DNA from: Serratia odorifera
GTDB lineage: Bacteria > Pseudomonadota > Gammaproteobacteria > Enterobacterales > Enterobacteriaceae
Assembly: GCF_900635445.1 (NCBI RefSeq)
Contig: NZ_LR134117.1
Coordinates: 434,001 to 498,000 of the forward strand
DNA: 64,000 bases
Reading direction: 5' to 3'
The position numbers and the translations under genes were made by a program. Below the pieces are notes generated by a model. It saw only the letters and a list, made by a program, of their open reading frames with translations. It ran no database searches and was not told the DNA's origin. Shown piece after piece: positions 42,950-52,847 of the stretch (within the stretch, counting starts at the first letter, position 1; every line of letters begins with the position of its first letter).

Positions 42950-43981
42950 TCACTGATTTTTCTTTAGATAAGGTTTAAACGCATTGGAATAGCGCTCTTC
43001 AAAAACGTCACCGTTCTTCACTATCATAAACACCGGAATGCCCAGCAGATTCGCCAGAGCCAGGGCACGATCCGGTCCCATAACATCCAGCCCGGTAGAC
43101 AGGCCGTCGGCGGTCATGCAGTTAGGCCCAATGACCGTGATCGACACCAGATGGTGCGCGATCGGCCTGCCGGTAGTCGGATCGATGGTATGTGAATAAC
43201 GTACGCCGTTCTGTTCGAAATAGTTACGATAATCCCCCGAGGTGGCGATCGCCATATTCCCCGGTTGGATCACCAGTTGCGCGCGTTGCTCCACTCCGGC
43301 GTTCGGCCGCTCGATAGCAATGCGCCATGGCAGCTCCTTACCGTTATGGCCACGGGTGCGTACTTCGCCGCCGATATCTACCATATAGTTGTTAATCTGC
43401 TGTGATTGCAGGTATTCCGCCACCACGTCCACGCCATAACCCTTGGCGATAGACGACAGATCAACGTACAGCTCGGGGATATGCTTCACCAGCGCGTTGC
43501 CCCGCACCGCCAGTTTATCGATACCGGTCCAGGCACGGCGCTGCGCCAGTTCGGCATCGCTCGGCACCTTGTCCGGCCGCCCTTCCGGCCCAAAACCCCA
43601 GAGATTGACCAGCGGCCCAACGGTCACGTCCAACGCACCGTCGGTCACGCGGTTAATCCTCAGCGCTTCGGCCACCACCTTCGCCGTCGCGGCCGATACC
43701 GGGAACGGCGTATCGACCTCGCGGCTGGCGTTAAAGCGGCTCAGCTCCGAGTCGGGCCGGTAGGTCGACATCTGGTCATTCACCTGCTCCAGACGCCGAT
43801 CGATTTCCTTTTGCAACGTCTCGGCGGAAGGCGTGTTGTCACCGGTGAGATAACGGATCGAATAGTACGTCCCCATGGTTTTGCCATCGAGATTGACCTG
43901 TTCCGGTCCGCAACCGGTCAGCAACAGGGTGGCGCCAAGCGCCACCATCGTCATCCAGCCTTTCAGTGCTAGCGCGCGCAT
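42950..43981 (-). CDS. apbE: FAD:protein FMN transferase ApbE (Nqr-associated)
   Basis: A 343-residue lipoprotein (LLLTGC lipobox) that covalently attaches FMN to Thr in NqrB and NqrC. KTMGTYYSIRY, LYVDLSSIAKGYGVDVVAEY, VDIGGEVRTRG and YSHTIDPTTGRPI are ApbE motifs. Start is adjacent to the nqrF stop (43982). Confidence 0.95.
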   Translation of the reverse strand: MRALALKGWMTMVALGATLLLTGCGPEQVNLDGKTMGTYYSIRYLTGDNTPSAETLQKEIDRRLEQVNDQMSTYRPDSELSRFNASREVDTPFPVSAATAKVVAEALRINRVTDGALDVTVGPLVNLWGFGPEGRPDKVPSDAELAQRRAWTGIDKLAVRGNALVKHIPELYVDLSSIAKGYGVDVVAEYLQSQQINNYMVDIGGEVRTRGHNGKELPWRIAIERPNAGVEQRAQLVIQPGNMAIATSGDYRNYFEQNGVRYSHTIDPTTGRPIAHHLVSITVIGPNCMTADGLSTGLDVMGPDRALALANLLGIPVFMIVKNGDVFEERYSNAFKPYLKKNQ

Positions 43982-45205
43982 TTAGCCACCAAAGTCGTCG
44001 AGCATGATGTTTTCGTCTTCCACGCCCAGATCTTTCAGCATCTTGATCACCGCGGCGTTCATCATCGGCGGCCCACACATGTAGAACTCGCAATCTTCCG
44101 GCGCCGGATGGTTTTTCAGGTAGTTTTCCAGCAGTACATTGTGGATAAAGCCGGTATAGCCGGTCCAGTTATCTTCGGGTTGCGGATCGGACAATGCCAC
44201 GTGCCAGGTGAAGTTCTCGTTCTCATCCTGCAGATGGTTGAAGTCATCTTCATAGAACATTTCACGCAGCGAGCGCGCGCCATACCAGAAGGTGATTTTG
44301 CGTTTTGACTTCAGGCGCTTCAACTGGTCAAAGATATGCGAACGCATCGGCGCCATACCGGCACCGCCGCCGATAAAGATCATTTCGGCATCGGTATCCT
44401 TGGCAAAGAACTCGCCAAACGGCCCGGAAATCGTCACCTTGTCGCCCGGTTTCAACGACCAGATATACGAGGACATAATGCCTGGCGGTACGTCCGGATT
44501 GTTCGGCGGCGGCGTAGCGATACGCACGTTCAGCATGATGATGCCTTTCTCGTCCGGGTAGTTGGCCATTGAATAGGCACGTACCGTGGTGTCATCAACC
44601 ACCGAGCGGTAGCGGAACAGGTTGAAGCGGTCCCAATCGCCGCGGTACTCCTGCGGCACGTCGAAATCGGCATAACTGATGTCGTGCGCCGGGGCTTCGA
44701 TCTGGATAAACCCGCCGGCGCGGAACGGGACGTCTTCGCCGTCAGGAATTTTCAGCTTCAGCTCTTTGATAAAGGTGGCCTTGTTATCATTGGAGATAAC
44801 TTCGCAGTCCCATTTTTTCACGCCGAAGATTTCTTCTGGCAGCTCAATCTTCAGGTTCTGCTTCACATTGACCTGGCACGCCAGGCGGCACCCCTCTTTC
44901 GCCTCGCGTTTGGTGATGTGAGAAAGTTCGGTGGGCAGGATATCGCCGCCGCCCTCTTTGATCACCACGCGGCACTGGCCGCACGAACCGCCGCCGCCAC
45001 AGGCCGAGGACACGAAAATGCCCTGGCCCGACAGCATGTTCAGCAGTTTGTCCCCCGCCGGAGCGTGGAAGCTTTTCTCTTGATCGCCGTTCACTTCCAC
45101 GGCAACGTCGCCGGTGTTCACCAGTTTGGATTTGGCGAACAGAATCAGTAGCGCCAGCACCATCACGATGCAGGTGAACATCGCTACGCCTAAAATAATT
45201 TCCAT
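43982..45205 (-). CDS. nqrF: Na+-translocating NADH-quinone reductase subunit F
   Basis: A 407-residue subunit that takes electrons from NADH. One N-terminal helix, a 2Fe-2S cluster motif CGGGGSCGQCRV with a distant CRLAC, then an FAD/NAD domain with RAYSMANYPDEKG and FIGGGAGMAPMRS, ending EDENIMLDDFGG. Intact frame, unlike nqrA-E. It starts 27 bases after nqrE. Confidence 0.97.
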   Translation of the reverse strand: MEIILGVAMFTCIVMVLALLILFAKSKLVNTGDVAVEVNGDQEKSFHAPAGDKLLNMLSGQGIFVSSACGGGGSCGQCRVVIKEGGGDILPTELSHITKREAKEGCRLACQVNVKQNLKIELPEEIFGVKKWDCEVISNDNKATFIKELKLKIPDGEDVPFRAGGFIQIEAPAHDISYADFDVPQEYRGDWDRFNLFRYRSVVDDTTVRAYSMANYPDEKGIIMLNVRIATPPPNNPDVPPGIMSSYIWSLKPGDKVTISGPFGEFFAKDTDAEMIFIGGGAGMAPMRSHIFDQLKRLKSKRKITFWYGARSLREMFYEDDFNHLQDENENFTWHVALSDPQPEDNWTGYTGFIHNVLLENYLKNHPAPEDCEFYMCGPPMMNAAVIKMLKDLGVEDENIMLDDFGG

Positions 45206-45232
45206 AAATTTCCCGCCTTTATATCTGGGTTC

Positions 45233-45830
45233 TTATAACTGAACCCCGGAGAAAGACATAAAGCCCAACGCCATCAGCCCGGTGGTAATAAAGGTAATGC
45301 CCAGACCGCGCAAACCCGACGGCACATTGGCATACTTCAGTTTTTCGCGGATCCCCGCCATCGCAACAATCGCCAGCATCCAGCCGGTGCCTGAGCCGAA
45401 GCCATACACCACCGATTCAGCAAAGTTGTAGTCGCGCTGTACCATGAAGGAAACGCCGCCGAAGATGGCGCAGTTCACGGTAATCAACGGCAGGAAGATG
45501 CCGAGCGCGTTATACAGCGACGGGAAGAAGCGATCGAGGATCATCTCCAGAATCTGCACCAGCGCGGCAATCACGCCAATAAAGGTAATGAAGTTGAGGA
45601 AGCTCAGATCGATGCCTTCCACCAACGCGCCGTCACGCAGGATCAGGTTGTAAAACCAGGTTGTTCACCGGCACCGCGATGCCGAGCACGATGGTAACGG
45701 CAATGCCGAGGCCAAAGGCAGTGGAGACTTTCTTGGACACCGCCAGGAAAGTACACATCCCGAGGAAGAACGCCAACGCCATGTTTTCAACGAAAACGGC
45801 GCGGACAAACAGGCTGATATAATGTTCCAT
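45233..45830 (-). pseudogene. nqrE: Na+-NQR subunit E, frameshifted as read
   Basis: A six-helix membrane subunit of about 198 residues. Frame one (45633-45830) runs MEHYISLFVRAVFVENMAL ... VPVNNLV; frame two (45233-45625) continues VEGIDLSFLNFITFIGVIAA ... GFMSFSGVQL. One extra A in AAAA at 45652-45655 breaks the frame; with it removed the junction reads NNLVYNLILRDGALVEG, as in the family. Confidence 0.92.
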
Positions 45831-45836
45831 CGGCGA

Positions 45837-46467
45837 TTACTCCTTTTCGATCTGTGCCGGTTTCAAGGTGCGCAGCACCCAAATCAGCAGGCCGATGATA
45901 AAGAACGCGCTTGGCGCCAGCAAAAACAGGCCGTTTGGCTGGTACCAGCCGCCGTTTTGCAGGGTTTCCAACACCGGCATGCCGAACAGTTTGCCGGAGC
46001 CGATCAGTTCACGCAGGAAGCCGACCAGAATCAGGATCACGCCATAGCCCAACCCGTTGCCGATACCGTCCATAAAGCTTTCGATCGGCGGCGATTTCAT
46101 GGCATAGGCTTCAGCGCGCCCCATCACGATGCAGTTGGTGATGATCAGACCAACGAACACCGACAGCTGTTTGGAAATTTCAAACGCATAGGCACGCAGC
46201 ACCTGATCGACCACGATAACCAGCGACGCGATAATCGCCATCTGTACGATAATGCGCACGCTGTTCGGAATGTGGTGGCGGATCAGGGAAATGAAGAAGC
46301 TGGAAAACGCCGTCACCAGCGTCACGGCAATGGTCATCCACCACCGCCGTTTCCAATTTGGTGGTTACCGCCAGCGCGGAACACACGCCCAACACCTGCA
46401 GGGCAATCGGGTTGTTATCAAATAACGGCCCCAGCAGAACCCGTTTAATCTCTTTGGAATCAGCCAT
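45837..46467 (-). pseudogene. nqrD: Na+-NQR subunit D, frameshifted as read
   Basis: A six-helix membrane subunit of about 209 residues. Start MADSKEIKRVLLGPLFDNNP in one frame up to ETAVV, then MTIAVTLVTAFSSFFISLIR in another. The extra base is in CC at 46338-46339; deleting it gives VVMTIAVTLV. The start overlaps the nqrC stop by eight bases. Confidence 0.92.
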
Positions 46468-47257
46468 TTTTCAGCGCTCCTTCACGAACTTTTTTCAGGA
46501 ACGGGCCGAACCCCTGTTCGCCCAGCCAGAAATCAAAAGTGTGCTGCACGCCGTTGGAGGTCAGCGTCGCGCCGGATAACCCGTCCACGCCGTGCACATC
46601 GCCGGCACGCGCTCCGCCTTTCACCACGCGGATAGCCGGCTCGCCGTTATCGTCAAACAGCTTCTTGCCGATCCATTGCTGGCGCCAACTCGGATTTTCC
46701 ACTTCACCACCCCAAGACCCGGCGTTTCCCCCTGGTCGTAGTAAGTGATGCCCTTCACCGTATTACCGTCGCTGTCCAGCGCCACAAACGCGTACATCAT
46801 CGACCATAGACCGGTGCCGTATACCGGCAGCACGATCTTGTTGACCGCGCCAGCATCATCACGCACCAGGTAGATTTCGGCGTGGTTGCTGCGGCGCTTG
46901 ATACCGGCATAGTCTTGACTGGCCGGCAGGGGCGACGCTCTTGCTGTCGTCACGCAGCGCGGCAGGCAGATCGAACGCCGTGGCGTTGCCCGCCACGAAC
47001 TCGCCGCTGTTCAGATCCAGCAGGCGTGGTTCAATACGTTTGCCAAAGGTCTGCTTCACCTGCTCTTGCGGCATGCCAGGCGTCAACAGGCCCGCCACGT
47101 CAAGGATGTTACGCTGCTTGTCCAGCAGCTTTTGTTCCTGCTGTTTGGACTTCAGACCGACGGCGGCTCCCGCCACCACCACTGAACACACCAGACACAG
47201 CAACAGCACTACCAGCAGCGTTTTACCGATGCTGTCATTTTTTGCTTCATTCGCCAC
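46460..47257 (-). pseudogene. nqrC: Na+-NQR subunit C, frameshifted twice as read
   Basis: A subunit of about 264 residues with one membrane helix (TLLVVLLLCLVCSVVVAGAAV) and covalently bound FMN on Thr of DGLSGATLTSNG. Three reading frames are needed to cover it: 46859-47257, 46621-46953 and 46460-46702. Shifts lie near 46918-46950 and in CCCC at 46710-46713 (the expected junction reads GLGGEVENPSW). Overlaps the nqrB stop by 11 bases. Confidence 0.9.
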
Positions 47258-48491
47258 GGGCTTTTCTCCGCTTGATGTTAGCCTGCACCACCAGATAATC
47301 GAACAGCGGTGCGAACAGGTTGGCGAACAGAATCGCCAGCATCATGCCTTCCGGATAGGCCGGGTTGACCACGCGGATCAACACGCACATCACGCCAATC
47401 AGGATGCCGTACCACCATTTTCCCTTGTTGGTAAAGGCAGCGGAAACCGGATCGGTAGCCATGAAAATCATACCGAAGGCAAAACCGCCCAACACCAGAT
47501 GCCAATACCATGGCATGGCGAACATCGGGTTGGTGGTCGAACCGATAGCGTTGAACAGATAGGCCGAAGCAATCATGCCGACCATCACGCCGGCAACGAT
47601 GCGCCATGAGGCCACGCGACCGAACAGGATGATGGCACCGCCGATCAGAATCATCAGCGTCGACACTTCCCCGATCGAACCGGGAATGTTGCCAAGAAAC
47701 GCATCCATCCAACTAATGGATTGGCCAGTAGCGACGTTGGTCAGGCTGTGCGCCCCACCCGCGCTCCACTGAGCCAGGGGCGTTGCGCCCGAGAAACCGT
47801 CTGCCGAGGTCCACACCAGATCGCCGGAAATCTGCGCCGGGTAGGCAAAGAACAGGAAGGCGCGACCGGCCAGCGCCGGGTTGAGGAAGTTGCGCCCGGT
47901 ACCGCCGAAGATTTCCTTGGCGATCACCACACCAAAGGTAATGCCCAGCGCCGCCTGCCACAGTGGCAGAGTGGGTGGCACAATCAACGCAAACAGTATC
48001 GAGGTGACAAAGAAACCTTCGTTGACCTCATGCTTGCGGATAATGGCAAACAGCACTTCCCAGAAGCCGCCGACGATAAACACCACGGCGTAGATTGGCA
48101 CAAAGTAGGTCGCCCCCCAGCACCATCTTGCTGACCCAGCCGGCATCCGGCGTCAGCGATGCCCCCAGCCATTGCGCCAGCTGATAATGCCAGTCGCCGG
48201 TCAATACCTGTTGCAGTTGGTCACCGCTGTACAAATGGTGCAGCGCCGGTATCGCCTGCTGGCCGACGTTGTACATCCCCCAGAACATCGCCGGGAATAC
48301 CGCCATCCATACCAGGATCATCATGCGTTTCAAATCGATGGCATCGCGTACGTGCGACGCGCCATGCGTCACCGTGCCCGGCGTGTAGAACACCGTGTGG
48401 TGGTGGCTTCAAATAGCGGATACCACTTTTCCAGCTTGCCGCCCGGCGTGAAGTGATGCTCGATCTTGTCAAAAAAGTTCTTCAGGCCCAT
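47247..48491 (-). pseudogene. nqrB: Na+-NQR subunit B, frameshifted twice as read
   Basis: A polytopic membrane subunit of about 414 residues carrying covalent FMN (Thr in SGATPLAQ). Start at 48491 reads MGLKNFFDKIEHHFTPGGKL up to EATT; the frame then breaks at the GTGTGGTGGTGG stretch 48395-48406, resumes as VFYTPGTVTHGASHV, and breaks again in the C run CCCCCC at 48113-48118 (expected VLGATYFVPIY). The rest is open to 47247. nqrA ends three bases before it. Confidence 0.92.
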
Positions 48492-48494
48492 GGA

Positions 48495-49845
48495 TTATCC
48501 TTCCAGCTCAATCTTGGTCAGCACGTCGCGCAGCACCGGACCGTTATTCATACTTGCCGGGCAAACGAAGGTGCACAACGCCAGATCTTCTTCATCCAGC
48601 TCCAGACAGCCCAGCGCCTGCGCGCTGTCGGTGTCGCCCGCCAGCAGGTCACGCAGCAGCAGCGTCGGCAAAATGTCCAGCGGCATTACCCGTTCGTAGT
48701 TGCCAATCGGCACCATCGAGCGCTCGCCACCGTTGGTGGTGGTCGAAAAGGCAAACAGCTTGCTCTTCAGGAAGTGGCCCAGGGTGGTGCGAGTAATAGT
48801 GAATTTGTTCGGCGACGGCAGTACCCAACCGAGCAGCTCTTTCTCGCGCCCTTCCAGCAGTACCGAAACCTGGGTGTGAAAGCGACCGAGATAGGCACGT
48901 GGCCCAACGGCATGCACGCCACTCAGCACCGAACCGGAAATGACGCGGTTTTCGCCGGCTTTTAGCCGGTCAGCCGTCAGTTGGTCAAGGCTGGCGCCCA
49001 GACGGGTACGCAGCAGCATTGGCTGTTCAACCTGCGGCCCGGCCAGCGCGACAACGCGCTGGGTGTCGAGGCGGCCGGTAGTAAACAGGGTGCCAATGGC
49101 AATCACGTCCTGGTAACCGATATGCCAGACGGTTTTCTTCAGGCTGACCGGCTCCAGGAAGTGGATATGCGTCCCTACCAGTCCGGCAGGATGCGGACCG
49201 GCGAATTCGTTATAGTTGATTTGCGGGTTGCCGTTGCCGCTCAGCGTTCCGCCTGTGGCCTGGCTGACGTGGACTTTGCCGTCGGTCAGGCGGCTCAACA
49301 CCGTCAGACCCGCGTTAAAGGCCGCCAGCTGTTCGGCGATGATCACCTGCGGATCGGCCGCCAGCGGCTGGGTGTCCATGGCGGAAACAAAGATCGCCCG
49401 CGGTGAGCTGCCTGGAGGCGGGGTTTTGCTGAATGGCCGGGTGCGCAGCGCGGTCCACAGACCGCTGGCGATCAGTTCGCCTTCCACCGCAGCGCGGTCC
49501 AGCAGCGGCAAATCGGCCGGCTGATAGCTGGCAAACTCGACCTGCTCGTCGCCGCCGTTGGCGATTTCAATCACCACCGACTGCAACACGCGACGCTCGC
49601 CGCGATTGATCGCCACCACCTTGCCACTGGCTGGCGCGGTGAACATGACGCCGGGGTTCTTTTTGTCTTCAAACAGCGCCTGGCCTTTCTTGACGCTGTC
49701 GCCTTCCTGCACCAGCATGGGAGGGGCGCATGCCAACATACTCTTCCCCCAGCAGTGCCACATGCTTGAGTTGCGGGCCGTCCTGAATCGCCTGAGCCGG
49801 CAAGCCGGCTATCGGCAGATCTAACCCTTGTCTGATTTTAATCAT
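48495..49845 (-). pseudogene. nqrA: Na+-NQR subunit A, frameshifted as read
   Basis: A cytoplasmic subunit of about 449 residues. N-terminus MIKIRQGLDLPIAG ... EYVGMRPS is in one frame and the rest (MLVQEGDSVKKGQALFEDKK ... RDVLTKIELEG) in another. One extra G in GGG at 49719-49721 accounts for the break. First gene of the operon nqrABCDEF-apbE-nqrM; the promoter lies in the 559-base region upstream. The complex pumps Na+ while passing electrons from NADH to ubiquinone. Confidence 0.92.
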
Positions 49846-50404
49846 AGGATTTATACGATGTTTTATGGTTACACATGCCGTCGTGGCCAGGGCCAGTACC
49901 GACAATGCCAGGATTATGAGACGCTAAATATCGCCTCCGGGTTGGGTTCAACGGCATTGCGCCCAACGTGAATTCTCGGGTGAGATAACGTTTATTTTCA
50001 TGTGTTAACTCTTGTGTTCGCCATACCGCGCTACGACCAACGTATTGCTGCACATTAACGTCCATTGCTTGCGCACCATTCGCGCGCCAAAACCGCAGCC
50101 CTGGCCATAGCAATACCGGGTGCGGCAGCCAGGGATGTTAACATTTTTCGCAACATTTTTCTTCATTCAGCAGTGACCTGAGTCAAGCAAACACAATTAA
50201 ATTTCGCTGTAATCCCCTCATTAATCGTAAAAAACTGGGGCTTAATTCACTTTTATCGAGCTTTGTAGTTTTTTTATACATCTACCGTATTGATAAAAAT
50301 AAACACGCTGGTAATCTGGCGAGGCATTAATGCAACAAAACACGTCAGTGGCATGCGGGCGAACTTGATTTCGTCGGCAGATAAATAATAAGCAGGAATA
50401 ATTA
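49846..50404. other. Divergent control region nqrA/dpaA
   Basis: 559 bases with no recognisable gene. A stretch around 50140-50290 is AT-rich and promoter-like. Short open frames on both strands show no family resemblance and are not called. Confidence 0.5.
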
Positions 50405-51181
50405 ATGAGCAGAATCGCGCTGTTGTTTGCGATGCTTTTTTCTATGCCGATGATCACGGCCTGCAGCGCGAGCGAGCAGGTGCCGGAAACGCCGGTGGTA
50501 AAACAGCAATTGTTGGGTTCGCCAGTCTATATACAGATATTCAAAGAAGAACGTAAGCTGGAGCTGTACGCCAAGATGGGTAATGAATTCCGGCTGGTGA
50601 ACACCTTCCCGATCTGTAACTACTCCGGCGGCCTCGGCCCCAAACGTCGAGAAGGCGACTTTAAAAGCCCCGAAGGCTTTTATAGCGTTGACGCTCGCCA
50701 TCTGAAGCCGGACAGCAAATATTATCGCGCCATCAATATTGGTTTCCCGAACGATTACGATCGGTCGCAAGGCTATTCCGGTGCCTATTTAATGATCCAT
50801 GGCGAATGCAAATCGATTGGTTGCTACGCAATGACCAACGATTATATGGATGAGATTTATCGTTACGTCGAAGCGGCGTTTGCCTACGGTCAGAGCCGGG
50901 TGAACATCAGCATCTATCCGTTCCGCATGACCGAGCAAAACCTGCAGCGTCACCGTTCGTCGACCTACGCCAGCTTCTGGCGCCAGTTGAAACCAGGTTA
51001 TGACTATTTTGTCAAAAACCACCAGCCGCCGATGATGGGCGTCGCCAACGGCCAGTACGTGCTGGGTAAACCGCTGATGGCCAGCGGGCAGGCTACCACG
51101 CTGTTTGCCTCGACCACCGAGCCGGCAGCGGTAAAAACCAATCCGTTCTCAGCCTCCCAGCCGCTCACCGTAGTGAAATAA
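50405..51181 (+). CDS. dpaA: L,D-transpeptidase-fold protein DpaA (LdtF/YafK)
   Basis: A 258-residue exported protein, with a signal peptide ending in a possible lipobox (MITACSAS). The YkuD domain contains HGECKSIGCYAMTNDYMDEIY with the catalytic Cys. In E. coli this enzyme releases Braun lipoprotein from peptidoglycan rather than forming cross-links. The 3' end overlaps the convergent yafJ gene by 33 bases. Confidence 0.92.
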   Translation: MSRIALLFAMLFSMPMITACSASEQVPETPVVKQQLLGSPVYIQIFKEERKLELYAKMGNEFRLVNTFPICNYSGGLGPKRREGDFKSPEGFYSVDARHLKPDSKYYRAINIGFPNDYDRSQGYSGAYLMIHGECKSIGCYAMTNDYMDEIYRYVEAAFAYGQSRVNISIYPFRMTEQNLQRHRSSTYASFWRQLKPGYDYFVKNHQPPMMGVANGQYVLGKPLMASGQATTLFASTTEPAAVKTNPFSASQPLTVVK

Positions 51182-51919
51182 CGCATACTCGCCTGGCGCA
51201 ATCTTGTGCCAGGTTTCGTTGCCGGTCAGCGGTTGGGTGGCAATCACCGTCACCACGTCGTTCGGCGTGGTCTGCCGCTGAAAATCAATCTCCACGTCCT
51301 GATCGAGCAGCGTTGCCTTGCCAAACGGTGCGCGACGGGTGATCCAGTACAGATTGGTCGAGCAAAATGCCATCACGTACTTGCCGTCCGACAACAACAT
51401 ATTGAATACCCCCTTCCGCCGCAGCTGATCGGCCAGCAAGGCGATATAGCGAAACACCGCCGGCCAACTGCTCGGCGTGCGCGGATATTTCAGCGACAGC
51501 TGATGCAACAGCCAGCAGAAGGCGTATTCACTGTCGGTCTGCCCTACCGGACGGAAGTTGCCGGTTTCCAGACGACGATAACCTTTCAGTTGCCCATTGT
51601 GCGCGTAGGTCCAGTTGCGCCCCCACAGTTCGCGGGTAAACGGATGGGTATTTTCCAACGCCACTTCACCGCGATTAGCCTGACGAATGTGCGACACCAC
51701 CGCGCAGGATTTGATCGGGTACTCCTGCACCAGGCGCGCAATCGGCGAGTTGAAGCTGGGCTGCGGATCCTTGAATGTGCGACAGCCGTTGCCTTCATAA
51801 AAGGTAATGCCCCAACCATCCTTATGTGGCCCGGTGCGGCCACCGCGCTGAACCAGCCCGGTAAAACTGAAGCAAATATCGGTAGGTACGTTAGCGCTCA
51901 TCCCGAGCAGTTCACACAT
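51149..51919 (-). CDS. yafJ: Class II glutamine amidotransferase YafJ
   Basis: A 256-residue Ntn-hydrolase. The start at 51919 gives MCELLGMSANVPTDICFSFT, placing the catalytic Cys at position 2 after Met removal; an upstream ATG at 51949 would bury it. GWGITFYEGNGCRTFKDP, HIRQANRGEVALENTHPF and HNGQLKGY are conserved. Its acceptor reaction is unknown. Confidence 0.94.
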   Translation of the reverse strand: MCELLGMSANVPTDICFSFTGLVQRGGRTGPHKDGWGITFYEGNGCRTFKDPQPSFNSPIARLVQEYPIKSCAVVSHIRQANRGEVALENTHPFTRELWGRNWTYAHNGQLKGYRRLETGNFRPVGQTDSEYAFCWLLHQLSLKYPRTPSSWPAVFRYIALLADQLRRKGVFNMLLSDGKYVMAFCSTNLYWITRRAPFGKATLLDQDVEIDFQRQTTPNDVVTVIATQPLTGNETWHKIAPGEYALFHYGERLGG

Positions 51920-52018
51920 CGAAAGCCACTCCTCAACCACACGGGTCACTGAAACATGCGGGCCGGCGTAGCGCGCCCGACATCATCGACACGGGGGCCT
52001 TGCGCCCCCCGGCCGGTA

Positions 52019-52601
52019 TTACGCCTTAACCATCTCTTTTTCGATCAGCTGAATCAAGATGTGAATCGCCTTGATATGAATTTCCTGAATGCGGTCAGCG
52101 TAACCAAAATGCGGCACGCGGATTTCCACATCGGCGGAACCGGCCATTTTACCGCCGTCTTTGCCGGTCAGCGTAATCACCTTCATGCCTTTGGCGCGCG
52201 CCGCCTCAATCGCCTTGATGATATTGCCGGAGTTACCGGAAGTCGAAATGCCCAACAGCACGTCGCCTTCACGCCCGACCGCTTCCACGTAACGGGAAAA
52301 CACAAAGTCATAGCCAAAATCGTTGCTGACGCAAGACAGATGGCTGACGTCGGAAATGGCAATCGCCGGGTAGCCGGGGCGGTTTTTCGCGATAGCGGCC
52401 GGTCAGCTCTTCGGCGAAGTGCATCGCGTCACAGTGGGAACCGCCGTTGCCGCAGGAAATCACTTTACCGCCCGCTTTGAAAGCATCAGCCAGTAATACC
52501 GCAGCGCGTTGAATCGCATCGATATTGGCATCGTCATTGATAAATTTAGCCAGCGTATCCGCCGCTTCGTTCAGTTCATTACGAATCAGATCGTGGTACA
52601 T
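52019..52601 (-). pseudogene. gmhA: Sedoheptulose-7-phosphate isomerase, frameshifted as read
   Basis: A 193-residue isomerase for the first step of ADP-heptose synthesis (LPS inner core). MYHDLIRNELNEAADTLAKF and GGKVISCGNGGSHCDAMHFAEELTGRYRE are in one frame; FSRYVEAVGREGDVLLGIST through IEKEMVKA in another. An extra T in TTTTT at 52383-52387 (plus strand) breaks it; removed, the junction reads RYRENRPGYPAIAISDV. If real, the cell would make heptoseless LPS. Confidence 0.93.
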
Positions 52602-52810
52602 GAGGGAGCCTCTTTTTATCGTCAATCTTCCGCTGGGCAGTGTAACGGATCGTGGAAACACCGAGAAGCGCTGTGAAGCAAACTCCGCGTTGGTTGAAAA
52701 AGCAGAGAGGTTTTTGACCGTCAGTGCTGTCAGTTTGTGACCCAAGTTGTAATTAAAGTGTAAATGCATTGATAAAAATAGTGGCATGAACTAAAACCAA
52801 TAGATACAAC

Positions 52811-52827
52811 AACAGGTCAGACCTCTT
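52811..52827. promoter_or_regulatory. FadR-type operator of fadE
   Basis: AACAGGTCAGACCTCTT closely fits the FadR consensus (half-sites around GGTCNGACC) and lies 20 bases before the fadE start, where FadR represses in E. coli. Confidence 0.7.
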
Positions 52828-52847
52828 ACTACTTCGGAGCTTCAACT

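Noticed and set aside
42950..49845. Rnf complex instead of Na+-NQR
   Set aside because: NqrF has the NADH/FAD domain fused to the 2Fe-2S domain, and NqrM is present; Rnf has a different subunit set (RnfB/RnfC ferredoxins).
49838..50113. Open frame of 91 codons on the minus strand upstream of nqrA
   Set aside because: No ribosome-binding site or family resemblance; it overlaps the nqrA start.
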